Under the pieces are notes generated by a model, which had not been told where the DNA came from, ran no database searches, and was given only the letters and a program-made list of their open reading frames with translations. From NCBI RefSeq assembly GCF_018860525.1, contig NZ_JAHKPM010000008.1, forward strand, positions 62,001 through 126,000: a DNA stretch of 64,000 nt, written 5' to 3'. The stretch's first letter is position 1. Every line of letters starts with the position of its first letter. The position numbers and the translations under genes were made by a program. The DNA comes from Vibrio hepatarius. GTDB taxonomy: Bacteria > Pseudomonadota > Gammaproteobacteria > Enterobacterales > Vibrionaceae. This document shows positions 1 through 9,536 of the stretch, piece after piece.

Positions 1-1041
1 TTGCTGGCGAAGAGCATTTTGTACAAGTTGAAGATGATCGCAAGCGGCTTGGTGATCTTGCTCTAAATCAGATTCCGTTTCCACTAGAAGTTCAAGCTCT
101 TGCTGAACTCTATTTAGTAAATCATTTTGTTCGACTATGGTTTGACGAGAACTAAAGAGTTCTGCTCTCAAGGATAGGGTCTGCTCTAGTTTACTTCGAC
201 GATCATTTGCATGGCGCATATAATCCGCCGCTACATAATTAGTTGATTCTGTAATCAAATGCTTAAATAAATCACGATCAGTTTGAGTCGTTTTGATCGC
301 CTCCAGCGTCATTCGGTTCTCACGTAATGCAGATTCCATATCTTGGAATGCTTTTTTAACACCACCGTTTTGAGGCAATAAATAGTCACGTAGTGAACGT
401 GTAATGGCACTGGAAATTCCGCCATATAACGACGCTTCAATCAAACGATAAAACTTAGAACGATCTCCGGAGTTACGCAATTTTTTTGGAATAACGCCAA
501 ACTCAAACATATGTGCATGGTAGTCAACAATCGAGTTGAATACTTTGAACTGAACACCTTCGTACTCAGCCACATATTGTTTTATCTCATTAATCTGACG
601 AACACGAGCTTGAGTATCGGAAACACTTTCAATCAAGATATCCGTTGGTTTGACGCTAGCAGGCAGCCCTTGAATAACAAAGGGTTTTATATCAACTTTT
701 TTATCTCTACCAGCTACCTGCTGCAACTTAACCGCAAACAACAGGCGCTGGTTGCGTGAGTTAACAACATCTAACACAGCATAACATGCCCCTGGCTGTA
801 ATTTACCGTAGAGCCCTTTATCACGCGAGGACTGGCTACTGCCTGCTTCGGTAGTATTTCGAAAGTGAAGTAAAGTTTGATCTGGAATCAAAGCTGTAAT
901 GAAAGCAGCCATTGTGGTTGATTTACCGGCACCATTGCCACCGGACAAAGTAGTAACTAAACCATCAATATCAAAGGTTCGGGCAAAAAAACCGTTCCAA
1001 TTGATCATGGTCAATGATTGATATTTGCCTCTTTCAATCAT
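1..1041 (-). CDS. mukB: Chromosome partition protein MukB, N-terminal part (cut by window edge)
   Basis: SMC-like ATPase of the MukBEF condensin, which compacts and segregates the chromosome at the nucleoid. The 347 codons present are the N-terminal head plus the start of the coiled coil; the family is normally close to 1,480 residues, so about three quarters lies beyond base 1. Walker A is visible as GGNGAGKS at residues 34-41, and the later part is rich in heptad-like Gln/Glu/Leu. The ATG at 1041 overlaps the mukE stop codon (ATGA), typical of translational coupling. It is last of the cmoM-mukF-mukE-mukB run on the minus strand. Identification is secure; the C-terminal head and hinge cannot be judged here. 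Confidence 0.96.
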   Translation of the reverse strand, partial: MIERGKYQSLTMINWNGFFARTFDIDGLVTTLSGGNGAGKSTTMAAFITALIPDQTLLHFRNTTEAGSSQSSRDKGLYGKLQPGACYAVLDVVNSRNQRLLFAVKLQQVAGRDKKVDIKPFVIQGLPASVKPTDILIESVSDTQARVRQINEIKQYVAEYEGVQFKVFNSIVDYHAHMFEFGVIPKKLRNSGDRSKFYRLIEASLYGGISSAITRSLRDYLLPQNGGVKKAFQDMESALRENRMTLEAIKTTQTDRDLFKHLITESTNYVAADYMRHANDRRSKLEQTLSLRAELFSSRQTIVEQNDLLNRVQQELELLVETESDLEQDHQAACDHLQLVQNALRQQ

Positions 1042-1763
1042 GCATCACCTTCTTCTAAATTTTCTGATTGAAACACATCTTGATCTTGCTCGGCTACTAA
1101 TAGACTGACTTGACTCGGTTCTTTAGTATGCACTACCGCTTCTCCGTCACGAATAAGACGTAGCTGAGCTTCACGTATATCATCCCCAATTCGAACATCT
1201 GCACCGAAGCGAAAAACAGATTCACTGATACTAAATTTACCAGTTTCACCAATATTAATTATCATACCAAGGCGTCTTAAACGACGTAGAGAGGTGCGTA
1301 CTTTATCAAACAACTTCTCTTTATCTAAATCGGAGCCTGAAGCTCGATTAGTGACCAACTTCATGAGCTTTTTTTCATCAGATAGTGCCAGTAACTCTTC
1401 GTATAACTCTTGATTGGTAAAAATTCCCTCATGCGCTAAACGCTCAGGACTCAAATATAAGAAACACAATACTTTACCGACTAGCATATCGAGTTCAGAC
1501 AAAACACTTCGATTAATTAGAGATGTAGAACGAGGGCGAAGATAGAAAAAACCTTCAGGTGCTTTAACCAATTCAGTATTGTAACGCTGATAAAACGAAG
1601 ATAACTCAACTTCAAAATCTGACAATAAAGCATGGTTGTCGAGATCCTCAGTCGAAATATGTCTTCCAGATCGAAGCATACTATCTAGCATTGGAAATAA
1701 TGGATTTGAAATCGCTTTAGCCAGCTTCTCTGGCAAATAATCATTAGTATCGGTCGATAACAT
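1038..1763 (-). CDS. mukE: Chromosome partition protein MukE
   Basis: Winged-helix subunit of MukBEF that binds the MukF linker and the MukB heads and modulates ATPase activity. The family core is plain: a segment reading [17 protein letters not shown], then [16 protein letters not shown] and [14 protein letters not shown], then a C-terminal block ending in the conserved [11 protein letters not shown] and an acidic tail. The reading frame is open further upstream to 1868, but the ATG at 1763 aligns with the E. coli start, gives 241 residues (E. coli about 234) and has an AAAGG about 10 bases before it. This start lies inside the last 20 bases of mukF, and its stop overlaps the mukB start. Confidence 0.95.
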   Translation of the reverse strand: MLSTDTNDYLPEKLAKAISNPLFPMLDSMLRSGRHISTEDLDNHALLSDFEVELSSFYQRYNTELVKAPEGFFYLRPRSTSLINRSVLSELDMLVGKVLCFLYLSPERLAHEGIFTNQELYEELLALSDEKKLMKLVTNRASGSDLDKEKLFDKVRTSLRRLRRLGMIINIGETGKFSISESVFRFGADVRIGDDIREAQLRLIRDGEAVVHTKEPSQVSLLVAEQDQDVFQSENLEEGDA

Positions 1764-3081
1764 TTGCTTGTACCTTTGCTCCATATTGATTGATAGCATG
1801 CCAATCAGGTTGAACCGCCTGATAATCGGATTCTGAGTACCCAAGGCGTACAGCTTGGTCAATAACAATACGAGCTAAATCAAAATGATGGGCTCGTGGG
1901 TGCTGGGCTAAGTAATCACGTAACACAACACCAAGATGAATTGGAGTCCCCTGCTCTTTGTGTATTTTAAGCATATTTCTAATACGTTCAGATAAGTCAT
2001 CGTTTACTTTCTGATACTCCTCATACTCTACCTCCAGAGGTACCTGCCCAGTGACTTCGTCATCACGAAGGACCAAAGCTTCATCCCTTAGATCTATGAG
2101 TCTCTCTGTATCGGCATAAGTTAAGTACCAAGGTGATTCATAATAATCTTTAATTGATTGGCGAAGGCGTGTGCTAAACGCTCGATTTTTATCCATATCG
2201 ATCGCAGTTCGAATAAATTTATGGACATGCCTGTCGTAACCAATCCACAAGTCGATTGCCTGCTGGCCCCAACTTGTAATACGATCTAACTTCATCTGCA
2301 AACTAAACAAAGCTTCTTCAATAAAATCCAACGACTCCTGCCCGTATACGATATGTTGAATGTCTAAGATCTGTGTTTGCAACTGGTCACTGGCTGCTTG
2401 AAGGGTATCTTGCAGCTCGCGCAAGGTACTAGAAGTCTCAGAAAGTAACGCTTCACAGTTATTAATCGCTTCCCGCCAATCTTTATTCAGTAGTTCAGCG
2501 ATTTGAGTTTTTACAGATTGCTGCTGCTCATCCATCACTCGCTGGTTAAGATCAATTTGATCAAATATTTCACCGACAGAGTATTTCAATACTCCAAAGA
2601 CATTTTTCTTCCAGTGGGCTGGAGTACCTCCTTGCTGCGCAGATTCAATGGTTTTCGACATTTCATCTGCCGCCATAGATAACTGGATTGAAAGGCGTAA
2701 TTTAGAAAACTCTCGATGGCGGATATAATAGTCAGTAATACCCACAGCAAGTGGTGATAGTCTGTAAATACTGGCACCATCGTTAATTTCACTGGTAAAA
2801 CGACTGATTAGCCTCTGCTTTACCATATCATTAATGGCATTATTGGCTCGAAAATTCGTCGTTTCACTAGTCGCTTCAAAGAGTTGAGTCACAATAGCAA
2901 ACGCATCATGCAACTCACCTTCACCCAGCTCCCCATCAAATCTTTCATTGCTCAATACTGCTATTGCTATCAAAAAAGATAAGCGCTCAGTAGTTAAGTT
3001 TAATGAAAAGTCGTGTTGTTTTACCCACCCAACCAGTTCATCAATTGGCTGCTCAGCAGCGTTGGCAAGTATCTCACCCAT
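1744..3081 (-). CDS. mukF: Chromosome partition protein MukF (kleisin)
   Basis: Kleisin subunit of the MukBEF condensin; it dimerises through its N-terminal winged helix and bridges the MukB heads with MukE. The 445 residues match the family length. Recognisable stretches are [32 protein letters not shown], the long central [19 protein letters not shown] helix and the C-terminal [12 protein letters not shown] with [11 protein letters not shown]. The ATG at 3081 was chosen over the in-frame start at 3111 because an AGGA lies 7-10 bases upstream and the length then fits. It overlaps the cmoM stop by 8 bases and ends inside mukE's start region, so the four genes form one tightly packed unit. Confidence 0.96.
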   Translation of the reverse strand: MGEILANAAEQPIDELVGWVKQHDFSLNLTTERLSFLIAIAVLSNERFDGELGEGELHDAFAIVTQLFEATSETTNFRANNAINDMVKQRLISRFTSEINDGASIYRLSPLAVGITDYYIRHREFSKLRLSIQLSMAADEMSKTIESAQQGGTPAHWKKNVFGVLKYSVGEIFDQIDLNQRVMDEQQQSVKTQIAELLNKDWREAINNCEALLSETSSTLRELQDTLQAASDQLQTQILDIQHIVYGQESLDFIEEALFSLQMKLDRITSWGQQAIDLWIGYDRHVHKFIRTAIDMDKNRAFSTRLRQSIKDYYESPWYLTYADTERLIDLRDEALVLRDDEVTGQVPLEVEYEEYQKVNDDLSERIRNMLKIHKEQGTPIHLGVVLRDYLAQHPRAHHFDLARIVIDQAVRLGYSESDYQAVQPDWHAINQYGAKVQANVIDRY

Positions 3082-3886
3082 TGTTGTTCCTGTTCTTTTT
3101 TGCCCATACATGTATGTAGCGACCTAATGAGAGATAGGGTTCCTGACGGCACAACTCTTTTTCAAGAGCCACTACATGTTCTGTTTGATAGTCTCCAATA
3201 TATTCCCTGTTCCCAATATAATCATTGAAACAGCGAATACCGGCTTTACCACAAATCTCAAAGCCAGACTCCTCTATCCACTGATAAACCTCTTCAGGTT
3301 TGAGCCCTTTTTGCGGCTGTAACTTAAATCTCTTCCGGTGAGGCATTCCGGCTAATATGTGAGGAATATTGCCACACACAACGTTCTTATAAACTAGCCC
3401 ATAGTGGTTATAGAACATGATAGAAGCAGCCCCACCAAGTTTAATTTCATCCAATAAGGCTTGCAATACAAGTTTTGGTTCTGCTAACCATTCCATCACA
3501 GCATGGAACATCAAAACATCAACAGGTTCACTAAGGTGCTCTGCAATACTTTGAGCAGGTGAATGAACCAAGCGATACTGCTTAAGCAATCCGTTATTTT
3601 CAATATCCTGACGTGCTAGTTGCAACATTTCCGAAGATAGATCACATAAAGTAATTCTATGTCCGAGCTTAGCTAGCTTTTGGGACATTTGTGCTAACCC
3701 TCCACCAGCATCAAGCACATGGAGACTTTTCCTGCTACCATTAATGGCAAAGAGTAATTGTTCAAGTTCTTCCCAAACAATCACTTGGCGTATGCCACCT
3801 TTATCAGAGTCGTAGATGTTTTTTGCGAATTTGTGGGCGATATCGTCGAAATTGCGATCTTCAGTCACAGTAAGTTGAGTTATCAT
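3074..3886 (-). CDS. cmoM: tRNA 5-carboxymethoxyuridine methyltransferase CmoM (SmtA)
   Basis: SAM-dependent methyltransferase that methylates the carboxyl of cmo5U34 in certain tRNAs to give mcmo5U; formerly smtA, long known as the gene in front of mukF. The class I Rossmann signature [12 protein letters not shown] is near residues 57-68, followed by the acidic LCDLSSEML strand end and FHAVMEWL, all as in E. coli SmtA. The C-terminal [18 protein letters not shown] is also family-typical. The 270-residue length fits. The first ATG has no good ribosome-binding site and an in-frame GTG at 3869 is closer to the E. coli start, so the exact N-terminus is uncertain. First gene of the muk operon. 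Confidence 0.93.
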   Translation of the reverse strand: MITQLTVTEDRNFDDIAHKFAKNIYDSDKGGIRQVIVWEELEQLLFAINGSRKSLHVLDAGGGLAQMSQKLAKLGHRITLCDLSSEMLQLARQDIENNGLLKQYRLVHSPAQSIAEHLSEPVDVLMFHAVMEWLAEPKLVLQALLDEIKLGGAASIMFYNHYGLVYKNVVCGNIPHILAGMPHRKRFKLQPQKGLKPEEVYQWIEESGFEICGKAGIRCFNDYIGNREYIGDYQTEHVVALEKELCRQEPYLSLGRYIHVWAKKNRNNNG

Positions 3887-3982
3887 GTCGAGTCATACTG
3901 CTATTCTGTCACATAGAAAGCAGATATAAAGAAAGATTCTCTTAAATTAAAACCAATTGGTGTTTTTTCGGACTATTTAAGT

Positions 3983-4801
3983 ATGTTTGAGCTGAAAAAA
4001 ATAGTGTCATCACTTTTAATGCCCTTGCCAGCCATGCTGATCATTGGTGTTGTGGGTTTGATGTTTATTATGTTCACAAGAAAACAAAAAACAGGCTGTT
4101 TTGTTGTTTTATTCTCCTTTGTAGGCATTTTTCTTATTGCTTTCCAGCCAGTAACCTCGCGCCTTCTACTTCCTCTTGAGCGTCAATATTCCGCCTTCTT
4201 TCCTGTAGATGAAACCATAGATTACGTCATGGTTTTAGGCAGTGGCCATGTTGTCGATGATAAAATCCCACCAACATCGGAGCTCAGCCGTACTGGTTTA
4301 ATGAGACTGTCTGAAGGAATAAGAATCATGAGAATGTATCCAGGTTCTAAATTGATACTATCTGGGTACGCTGGAGGTTCAGATGTGAGTAATGCTCGCA
4401 TGATGGCAAAAGTGGCGCTAGCTTTAGGGGTCACTAAATCAGATATTATTTTACTAGAAACTGCCAGAGATACCTGGGAAGAAGCTCGACAAGCCGCCGC
4501 ATTTGTTAAATTGAAAAAACTTGTCGTCGTGACCTCTGCTAGTCACATGAAACGTGCTCTCAACGAGTTCTATTCAGCAGGGCTTAAACCTTATCCAGCA
4601 CCAACAAATTATTTAGCGCAACATAACGTTGATCAAGCTTGGGCTAAATACTCTCCTAAAGCAGTTTATCTTGAACAGACAGAACGATACTGGCATGAAA
4701 CACTTGGATTGATTTGGCAATCTCTACGTAATTGGGCTTCAAATAATGATCATAAAGCAGGTACCGCGTCAGAAAATAAAGTGTCGGAAGGTGACGTTTG
4801 A
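3983..4801 (+). CDS. elyC: Envelope biogenesis factor ElyC (DUF218 family)
   Basis: Inner-membrane DUF218 protein; in E. coli ElyC (YcbC) is needed for peptidoglycan synthesis at low temperature and for normal lipid-carrier use. Two N-terminal membrane segments are visible (about residues 10-30 and 35-55), then a soluble domain starting VDYVMVLGSG, with SRTGLMRLSEGIRI, SKLILSGYAGG, ETARDTWEEA and VVTSASHMKRAL, which are the DUF218 blocks. Length 272 against about 259 in E. coli. It is divergent from cmoM as in other gammaproteobacteria. The ribosome-binding site is weak. Start at 3983 is the first ATG before the hydrophobic segment. Confidence 0.93.
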   Translation: MFELKKIVSSLLMPLPAMLIIGVVGLMFIMFTRKQKTGCFVVLFSFVGIFLIAFQPVTSRLLLPLERQYSAFFPVDETIDYVMVLGSGHVVDDKIPPTSELSRTGLMRLSEGIRIMRMYPGSKLILSGYAGGSDVSNARMMAKVALALGVTKSDIILLETARDTWEEARQAAAFVKLKKLVVVTSASHMKRALNEFYSAGLKPYPAPTNYLAQHNVDQAWAKYSPKAVYLEQTERYWHETLGLIWQSLRNWASNNDHKAGTASENKVSEGDV

Positions 4802-4932
4802 TATCATTTTAAATTATTAACAATTCTAGTGTTGAGAGAATTTTAAGATAGAAACAGCATTTTTTTGATTTAAAAAATCTCTTTATTAGGTGTAGTTTTT
4901 CACTATCTTACTTTCATTACCCACTATCTATC

Positions 4933-5147
4933 ACCACAAGAAAATCAATACATATATGTCGATTTTTCTTTTCATTGAACTAGACTACTCATGCCTTGTG
5001 GTAAGTAATTAAGTCTAATTATGTGATAGCGAACTAACTGCAAGTTGGGTTTTTGTTTGCTCTCATATCTTTTGCGATATAAAATCGAGAGCGAAAACGA
5101 TAAAAACTGACAGAACTAGAGATAAACCGCTGCATAGAGCGGTTTTT
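4933..5147 (+). ncRNA. Structured elyC-purR gap, possible small RNA or attenuated leader
   Basis: The 423-base gap 4802-5224 has no gene but carries nested inverted repeats. One pairs accacaag at 4933-4940 with cttgtggt at 4995-5002, around a smaller stem (4938-4946 with 4961-4970). A second hairpin pairs gctctc at 5059-5064 with gagagc at 5087-5092, with an inner atatc/gatat stem (5065-5069, 5076-5080). A terminator closes the block at 5147. Structures before a terminator and 78 bases ahead of purR fit either an independent small RNA or a purR leader. No clear sigma-70 promoter was found, and no match to a PurR operator. This is inference from base pairing only. Confidence 0.3.
5124..5147 (+). 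terminator. Rho-independent terminator upstream of purR
   Basis: Perfect 8-base stem (aaaccgct with agcggttt) and a 6-base loop, running into five T residues. It lies more than 320 bases after elyC and 78 bases before purR. Confidence 0.75.
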
Positions 5148-5224
5148 GCGTTTCTGATACTTACTGCCAACCTTATACGGCTTTTAAATGACGTTTTGGG
5201 CAGTCATCGACAGGACAGAACCAT

Positions 5225-6226
5225 ATGGCAACGATTAAAGATGTTGCACGCCTAGCTGGCGTGTCAACAACCACAGTTTCTCACGTGATCAATAAAACTC
5301 GCTTTGTCGCAGAAGCGACACAAGAAAAAGTGAAGGAAGCGGTCACTGAGCTAAATTATGCTCCTAGTGCAGTAGCAAGAAGCCTCAAATGCAATAGTAC
5401 TCGTACTATTGGTATGCTCGTAACTCAATCTACTAACCTTTTCTTTTCCGAAGTAATCGATGGCGTCGAGAGCTACTGTTACCGCCAAGGCTATACGCTC
5501 ATTTTGTGTAACACAGGTGGCATCTATGAGAAACAACGTGACTATATCCGCATGCTCGCGGAAAAGCGAGTGGATGGTATTTTAGTAATGTGTTCTGACC
5601 TAACGGAAGAACTCAGTGAAATGCTAGAACGCCATAAAGATATTCCAAAAGTTATCATGGATTGGGGACCTGAAAGTTCACAAGCAGACAAGATCATTGA
5701 TAATTCAGAAGAAGGAGGATACTTAGCAACTAAGTATCTTATTGAGCATGGGCATAAAGATATTGCTTGCCTTAGTGGACACTTTGAAAAAGCAGCATGT
5801 CAAGAACGCATACAAGGCTACCGACGTGCAATGAAAGAAGCTCATCTTAATATTAACGAAGACTGGATTCTAGAAGGTAACTTTGAGTGCGATACCGCTG
5901 TTTTAGCTGCCGATAAGATTGTAGTAATGGACAACAAGCCCACTGCAGTATTTTGCTTCAATGATACTATGGCATTAGGTCTAATGAGCCGACTACAACA
6001 AAAAGGTATAAAAATACCTCAAGATATTTCAGTCATCGGTTACGACAACATAGAACTTGCTGAATACTTCTCCCCACCATTGACTACTGTCCACCAACCT
6101 AAACGTCGTGTTGGTAAAAACGCGTTTGAAATTCTTTTAGAACGCATTAAAGATAAAGAGCATGAAAAACGGGTTTTCGAAATGCACCCTGAGATTGTCG
6201 TTCGAAATACAGTACGCCATTTATAA
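5225..6226 (+). CDS. purR: HTH-type transcriptional repressor PurR
   Basis: LacI-family repressor of purine biosynthesis genes, using hypoxanthine or guanine as corepressor in E. coli. The N-terminal HTH ([20 protein letters not shown], then [15 protein letters not shown]) and the hinge-helix [13 protein letters not shown] segment (here [10 protein letters not shown]) are nearly identical to E. coli PurR. The periplasmic-binding-protein-like core follows with [40 protein letters not shown] and [25 protein letters not shown]. Length 333 against 341. A good AGGACAG lies 7-13 bases before the ATG. Monocistronic, preceded by the structured leader described separately. Confidence 0.93.
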   Translation: MATIKDVARLAGVSTTTVSHVINKTRFVAEATQEKVKEAVTELNYAPSAVARSLKCNSTRTIGMLVTQSTNLFFSEVIDGVESYCYRQGYTLILCNTGGIYEKQRDYIRMLAEKRVDGILVMCSDLTEELSEMLERHKDIPKVIMDWGPESSQADKIIDNSEEGGYLATKYLIEHGHKDIACLSGHFEKAACQERIQGYRRAMKEAHLNINEDWILEGNFECDTAVLAADKIVVMDNKPTAVFCFNDTMALGLMSRLQQKGIKIPQDISVIGYDNIELAEYFSPPLTTVHQPKRRVGKNAFEILLERIKDKEHEKRVFEMHPEIVVRNTVRHL

Positions 6227-6378
6227 GAATAACAACAAAACGAGTCCGGCTGATAAGTTAAACTATTAGCCAGACCTATCATTTTAGAACGAAACATTTG
6301 AACGAACATCACACTTTTTCAATCATGATGTGATACTTACCTCAAATCTTATTTATTCTTTATATTGTTCGACTAATG

Positions 6379-6468
6379 CCACGAACAGGGCAAACCATCT
6401 CGAAAGAGTGGGACGCAAAGCTTCCGGCCTGAATCAGGAAACTGAAAGGTAGCGGAGTTGCCGATGGG
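6379..6468 (+). promoter_or_regulatory. Cyclic di-GMP-I (GEMM-I) riboswitch upstream of tfoY
   Basis: The aptamer closely follows the V. cholerae Vc2 class. It begins acagggcaaacc, has a P2 stem capped by a GAAA tetraloop (ctcgaaagag at about 6399-6408), the conserved ggacgcaaagc linker at 6411-6421, then the second stem ccggcct/aggtagcgg with the tetraloop-receptor pattern, closing at ccgatggg near 6468. In V. cholerae the same element controls tfoY. The aptamer ends about 187 bases before the tfoY ATG, leaving room for an expression platform; that part was not resolved by eye. The rest of the 6227-6655 gap holds only a weak hairpin after purR (ggctgata/tattagcc). Confidence 0.95.
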
Positions 6469-6655
6469 CAAAAATGCAAACAACCATACTGTTTAAAACA
6501 AAACATGAGCTGGTGATTTAAAGTATATATAGCCAAACCTATTTGTTCTAACTTAAGTATGACATCTTGTTTAACACTTTATCTGCATTATTTTGCTAAT
6601 CTCTCGGACCTGATTTTGGTGGCGTATTATTATATATACACCGAGATAATACAGC

Positions 6656-7249
6656 ATGGATAAACCAATACTTAAACAATCGATGCGGCTTTTCGATCAA
6701 CTTGGTCACATAAAATCGCGCTCGATGTTCGGCGGATTCGGTATCTTCGCAGACGACACTATGTTCGCATTAGTCGTTAACGATAAGCTACACATCCGAG
6801 CCGATGATAAACTAGCCAGCCAGTTCCAATATGAAGGTTTAACTCCCTACGTTTATAAAAAACGTGGTTTCCCAGTCGTGACCAAATATTTTGCTTTGAC
6901 CAAAGATGTGTCTTCTTGTCAAGATCGCGCTCTTTCTCTCGCACAAAGTGCCTTAGAAGTAGCTAAAAAGGAGAAAACATCTCAGGAGAAAGCACGACCA
7001 ACTCGACTTAAAGACCTACCAAACCTTCGACTCGCCACAGAACGAATGCTAAAGAAAGCCGGGATTGATAGTGTCGATAATTTAGAGCAAACCGGGTCTG
7101 TTGAAGCTTTTAAGGCTATTCAAGCGACTCACTCGACAGAAGTATCTATCGAACTACTTTGGGCTCTAGAAGGGGCTATTAAAGGAAAACACTGGTCTGT
7201 TATATCCTCAGCTCGCCGCACAGAACTGCAAAGTCAACTTAGTAGTTAA
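6656..7249 (+). CDS. tfoY: TfoX/Sxy-family regulator TfoY
   Basis: Two-domain TfoX-family protein: an N-terminal TfoX_N domain (about residues 5-95, with [20 protein letters not shown]) and a C-terminal TfoX_C helix-hairpin-helix-like domain (about 110-190, with [20 protein letters not shown]). In Vibrio, TfoY governs a defensive reaction that includes type VI secretion and motility, and its level is tuned by c-di-GMP. The GEMM-I element directly upstream makes tfoY, rather than the chitin-responsive tfoX, the right call. Length 197 residues is typical. A rho-independent terminator follows immediately, so the gene is transcribed alone. Confidence 0.93.
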   Translation: MDKPILKQSMRLFDQLGHIKSRSMFGGFGIFADDTMFALVVNDKLHIRADDKLASQFQYEGLTPYVYKKRGFPVVTKYFALTKDVSSCQDRALSLAQSALEVAKKEKTSQEKARPTRLKDLPNLRLATERMLKKAGIDSVDNLEQTGSVEAFKAIQATHSTEVSIELLWALEGAIKGKHWSVISSARRTELQSQLSS

Positions 7250-7266
7250 ATGTTCCTTCAAACTGT

Positions 7267-7294
7267 AAAAGCCAACCAATAGGTTGGCTTTTTG
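7267..7294 (+). terminator. Rho-independent terminator of tfoY
   Basis: Stem aagccaacc/ggttggctt with a 4-base loop followed by a T-run, starting about 18 bases after the tfoY stop. Confidence 0.85.
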
Positions 7295-7369
7295 TTTATT
7301 TTTGAAATTTTACCTTTATTAAGCTGTTCTTATCTTCTAACCCCCTTACTTCACATCCAGGAAATCAGT

Positions 7370-8065
7370 ATGAATAAGAAACTTGTGTTAGGTATCCTTT
7401 TAGTTGGATTGATCGTATTTCTTGGCATCAACTTTGGCCAATACCTGACTCTAGAAAATGCTAAAGCTCAGCAAGCATCACTATCAGAAGTTATAAATAA
7501 CAACTTTGTATTTGCGGCAATCACTTATTTTGTCGCATATATCACCATAACAGCATTTTCGATTCCTGGTGCTGCAGTTGTCACATTGCTCGGTGCAGCC
7601 TTATTCGGCTTTTGGACCAGTCTGCTACTTGTTTCCTTTGCTAGTACAATAGGAGCTACTCTCGCTTTTCTTAGCAGCCGTTTTTTACTCCGAGACTGGG
7701 TACAAAGCAAATTCGGTGAAAAACTAAAAGCGATCAACGAAGGTGTTGCAAAAGATGGCGCATTTTATTTGTTCTCCCTACGCCTTATTCCGGTCTTTCC
7801 ATTTTTCCTAATTAACCTTTTAATGGGATTAACACCCATCTCAACCGCTCGATTTTATTTAGTAAGTCAATTAGGTATGTTACCGGGAACAGCAGTATAT
7901 CTTAACGCTGGTACACAGCTTGCGAAAATTGAAAGCTTATCTGGTATTGTTTCAGCCCCTGTGTTGCTCTCATTTGCATTACTTGGGTTATTTCCTGTGG
8001 TAACCAAGTGGATAATGAGTAAAATCAAAAATACCACCCATGAACAAAATGGAAGTACGTCTTGA
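7370..8065 (+). CDS. TVP38/TMEM64 (VTT-domain, DedA-like) inner-membrane protein
   Basis: Integral membrane protein of the VTT/SNARE-associated family, related to E. coli YdjX/YdjZ. Family members are membrane transport or lipid-scrambling type proteins of largely unknown substrate. Hydrophobic segments are visible near residues 5-25, 45-75 and 80-105, with further ones at the C-terminus. The hallmark is the FSIPGAAVVTLLGAALFGFWTSLL block followed by FLSSRFLLRDWV and LRLIPVFPFFLINLLMG. The ATG at 7370 (AGGAA 7 bases upstream, 231 residues) is preferred to an upstream in-frame start at 7292, which lies in the tfoY terminator. The stop overlaps the next gene, so the two are probably coupled. 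Confidence 0.85.
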   Translation: MNKKLVLGILLVGLIVFLGINFGQYLTLENAKAQQASLSEVINNNFVFAAITYFVAYITITAFSIPGAAVVTLLGAALFGFWTSLLLVSFASTIGATLAFLSSRFLLRDWVQSKFGEKLKAINEGVAKDGAFYLFSLRLIPVFPFFLINLLMGLTPISTARFYLVSQLGMLPGTAVYLNAGTQLAKIESLSGIVSAPVLLSFALLGLFPVVTKWIMSKIKNTTHEQNGSTS

Positions 8066-8370
8066 GGATATTTACGGCCCCAACAGCCCCAGAAGTTCAT
8101 ATTGTTTGTGAGCTTCTCAAATCACACTGCATAGATTGCCAAGTTATAGGGGAAGGGATTGCAGGGCTTCAAGGCGAATTACCCTTTGACGATAGCACAT
8201 GCCCATCTATTTGGTTATTAGATATCAGTCAGCTTGGACAAGCACATAAAATTATTCAACAGCTTGAACAGCAAGATCAATCCACTTCAAAGTGGCAATG
8301 TCAGCAATGTGATGAATTAATTGAGATGCAATTTAGGTTATGTTGGAAATGTAATACCACTACTGACTAG
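8062..8370 (+). CDS. DUF2007-type small protein with a C-terminal Cys4 motif
   Basis: A 102-residue soluble protein. The N-terminal half (RIFTAPTAPEVHIVCELLKSH, then IDCQVIGEGIAGLQGELPF) is the DUF2007 pattern seen in putative signal-transducing proteins with a PII-like fold. The C-terminus carries CQQCDEL and CWKC, four cysteines spaced like a small zinc ribbon. The only plausible start is a TTG at 8062, whose last two bases open the stop codon of the VTT gene (TTGA), with GGAAG about 8 bases upstream. This fits reinitiation after the membrane protein, so a joint role is likely. Function unknown. Confidence 0.75.
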   Translation: MRIFTAPTAPEVHIVCELLKSHCIDCQVIGEGIAGLQGELPFDDSTCPSIWLLDISQLGQAHKIIQQLEQQDQSTSKWQCQQCDELIEMQFRLCWKCNTTTD

Positions 8371-8431
8371 TTGTTTTTGATAATAAGAGTTTTAAATAAC
8401 TTACATAGAGTTTGTTTGAGATAACTGTACA

Positions 8432-8460
8432 GCCAAAGCCTCTATCTATATGAGGCTGGC
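8432..8460 (+). terminator. Probable bidirectional hairpin between convergent genes
   Basis: Stem agcctc/gaggct with an outer gcc/ggc pairing, between the convergent DUF2007 gene and the phosphatase-fold gene. There is no strong T-run, so the call is tentative. Confidence 0.4.
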
Positions 8461-8474
8461 ACCAGTGCTTTTCT

Positions 8475-9536
8475 CTATTGTCGATCTATATTCAGCCTGA
8501 CAGTTACAGAGCGATGATCACTCCCAAATGAAGATCCAATACTAGATTTTCCTTCTGGCAATATCATTGTTGAATAGTTGTTAGTGTCTGCTTTGTTTTT
8601 TGGAGTCAGTATAACGACTCCGTCTAGATAACCGCTCTGCATTTCATCATTTTCCTGCCTTTTAGAGCCTTTCTTAGCCCTAGCATTAACATCTGCTTCC
8701 CATTTATATGTATTTTCATATTGGGAAATAATGGGTAATTTAATTTCGTATTGATCTGGCACTCCTAACTCAGATCTGAAGCTTTTTACATCTTGTAAGG
8801 CTCTCACCAAGTGACCTTTCAATTTTCTATTTCGAGTATTAAAGTCACCAGAAAGAACAATATGATCCACATCAGGGTGTTTGGTTATAATTTTGCATAA
8901 TAAATCATTTATTTCTTTTTTCCTTTCATCTTTATCTCGAGAATCGAGATGGATGTTTACCATGGCAACTTTCATATCCCCGATTTTTTGTATAGTAATG
9001 GTCCCACCTTTATTAGGGTTATTCAATACATCTCTATAATTAAAATAATCCATAACAATGGGTGCAGTTATACCTTTTTTAACCAAGGTTATTTGAGCTG
9101 TTGAAGAAGGGTTACAAATCAAGAATAGCAATTCCTTTGGCTTGGTTACTGTTACCATTTTTTGTGCACTATTGAAAACAATTACATATTGTGATCGCTC
9201 AATATATTCTTTGATCGCGCCTGATAGGTTTTTCATCTCTTCTGTAGATATAAATACAATATCAGAAGTACTATCTTTCACGATAGAATCGCACATAGAC
9301 TTACTCATTTCCCTATTAGCATTATTATGAGTAAATACTTGGATAGTTTTCGCCGGCTTTGTCCTATCTAAAGAAATATCATTTGCATTATTATAATATT
9401 CACTGGGGTTGGAGGCTTGATTAGCTACACAACAATTAAAGACTTTAACTACACTTTTTGATAATTGAACTGACTGCCTAGTATTATCTTCTATTCTATC
9501 GTTAATAAGGTTACATGTTTGTATATTAGCTTTCAT
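8475..9536 (-). CDS. Endonuclease/exonuclease/phosphatase-fold protein, inositol 5-phosphatase-like
   Basis: A 353-residue protein with a low-similarity N-terminal stretch (1-65) and then an EEP-superfamily core. Visible motifs: KGGT (177-180), NIHLDSR (194-200), GDFNTRN (230-236), NTYKWE (275-280), GYLDGVV (302-308) and GSDHRSV (338-344). The order KGG, N-HL, GDxNxR, TYK, xDxV, SDHxxV is the pattern of inositol polyphosphate 5-phosphatases, the fold used by the V. parahaemolyticus type III effector VPA0450. DNase-I-like nucleases share several of these residues, so substrate is open. There is no signal peptide. The gene is AT-rich compared with its neighbours, with a LysR gene upstream on the same strand. 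A host-targeted effector is inference only. Confidence 0.6.
   Translation of the reverse strand: MKANIQTCNLINDRIEDNTRQSVQLSKSVVKVFNCCVANQASNPSEYYNNANDISLDRTKPAKTIQVFTHNNANREMSKSMCDSIVKDSTSDIVFISTEEMKNLSGAIKEYIERSQYVIVFNSAQKMVTVTKPKELLFLICNPSSTAQITLVKKGITAPIVMDYFNYRDVLNNPNKGGTITIQKIGDMKVAMVNIHLDSRDKDERKKEINDLLCKIITKHPDVDHIVLSGDFNTRNRKLKGHLVRALQDVKSFRSELGVPDQYEIKLPIISQYENTYKWEADVNARAKKGSKRQENDEMQSGYLDGVVILTPKNKADTNNYSTMILPEGKSSIGSSFGSDHRSVTVRLNIDRQ

Noticed and set aside
1764..1868. Longer N-terminus for MukE
   Set aside because: The extra residues lie wholly within mukF and have no counterpart in MukE; the ATG at 1763 has a better ribosome-binding site.
5040..5224. PurR operator for autoregulation
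   Set aside because: The best stretch (gcgaaaacgataaa near 5091) matches the 16-base palindrome too poorly and is not symmetric.
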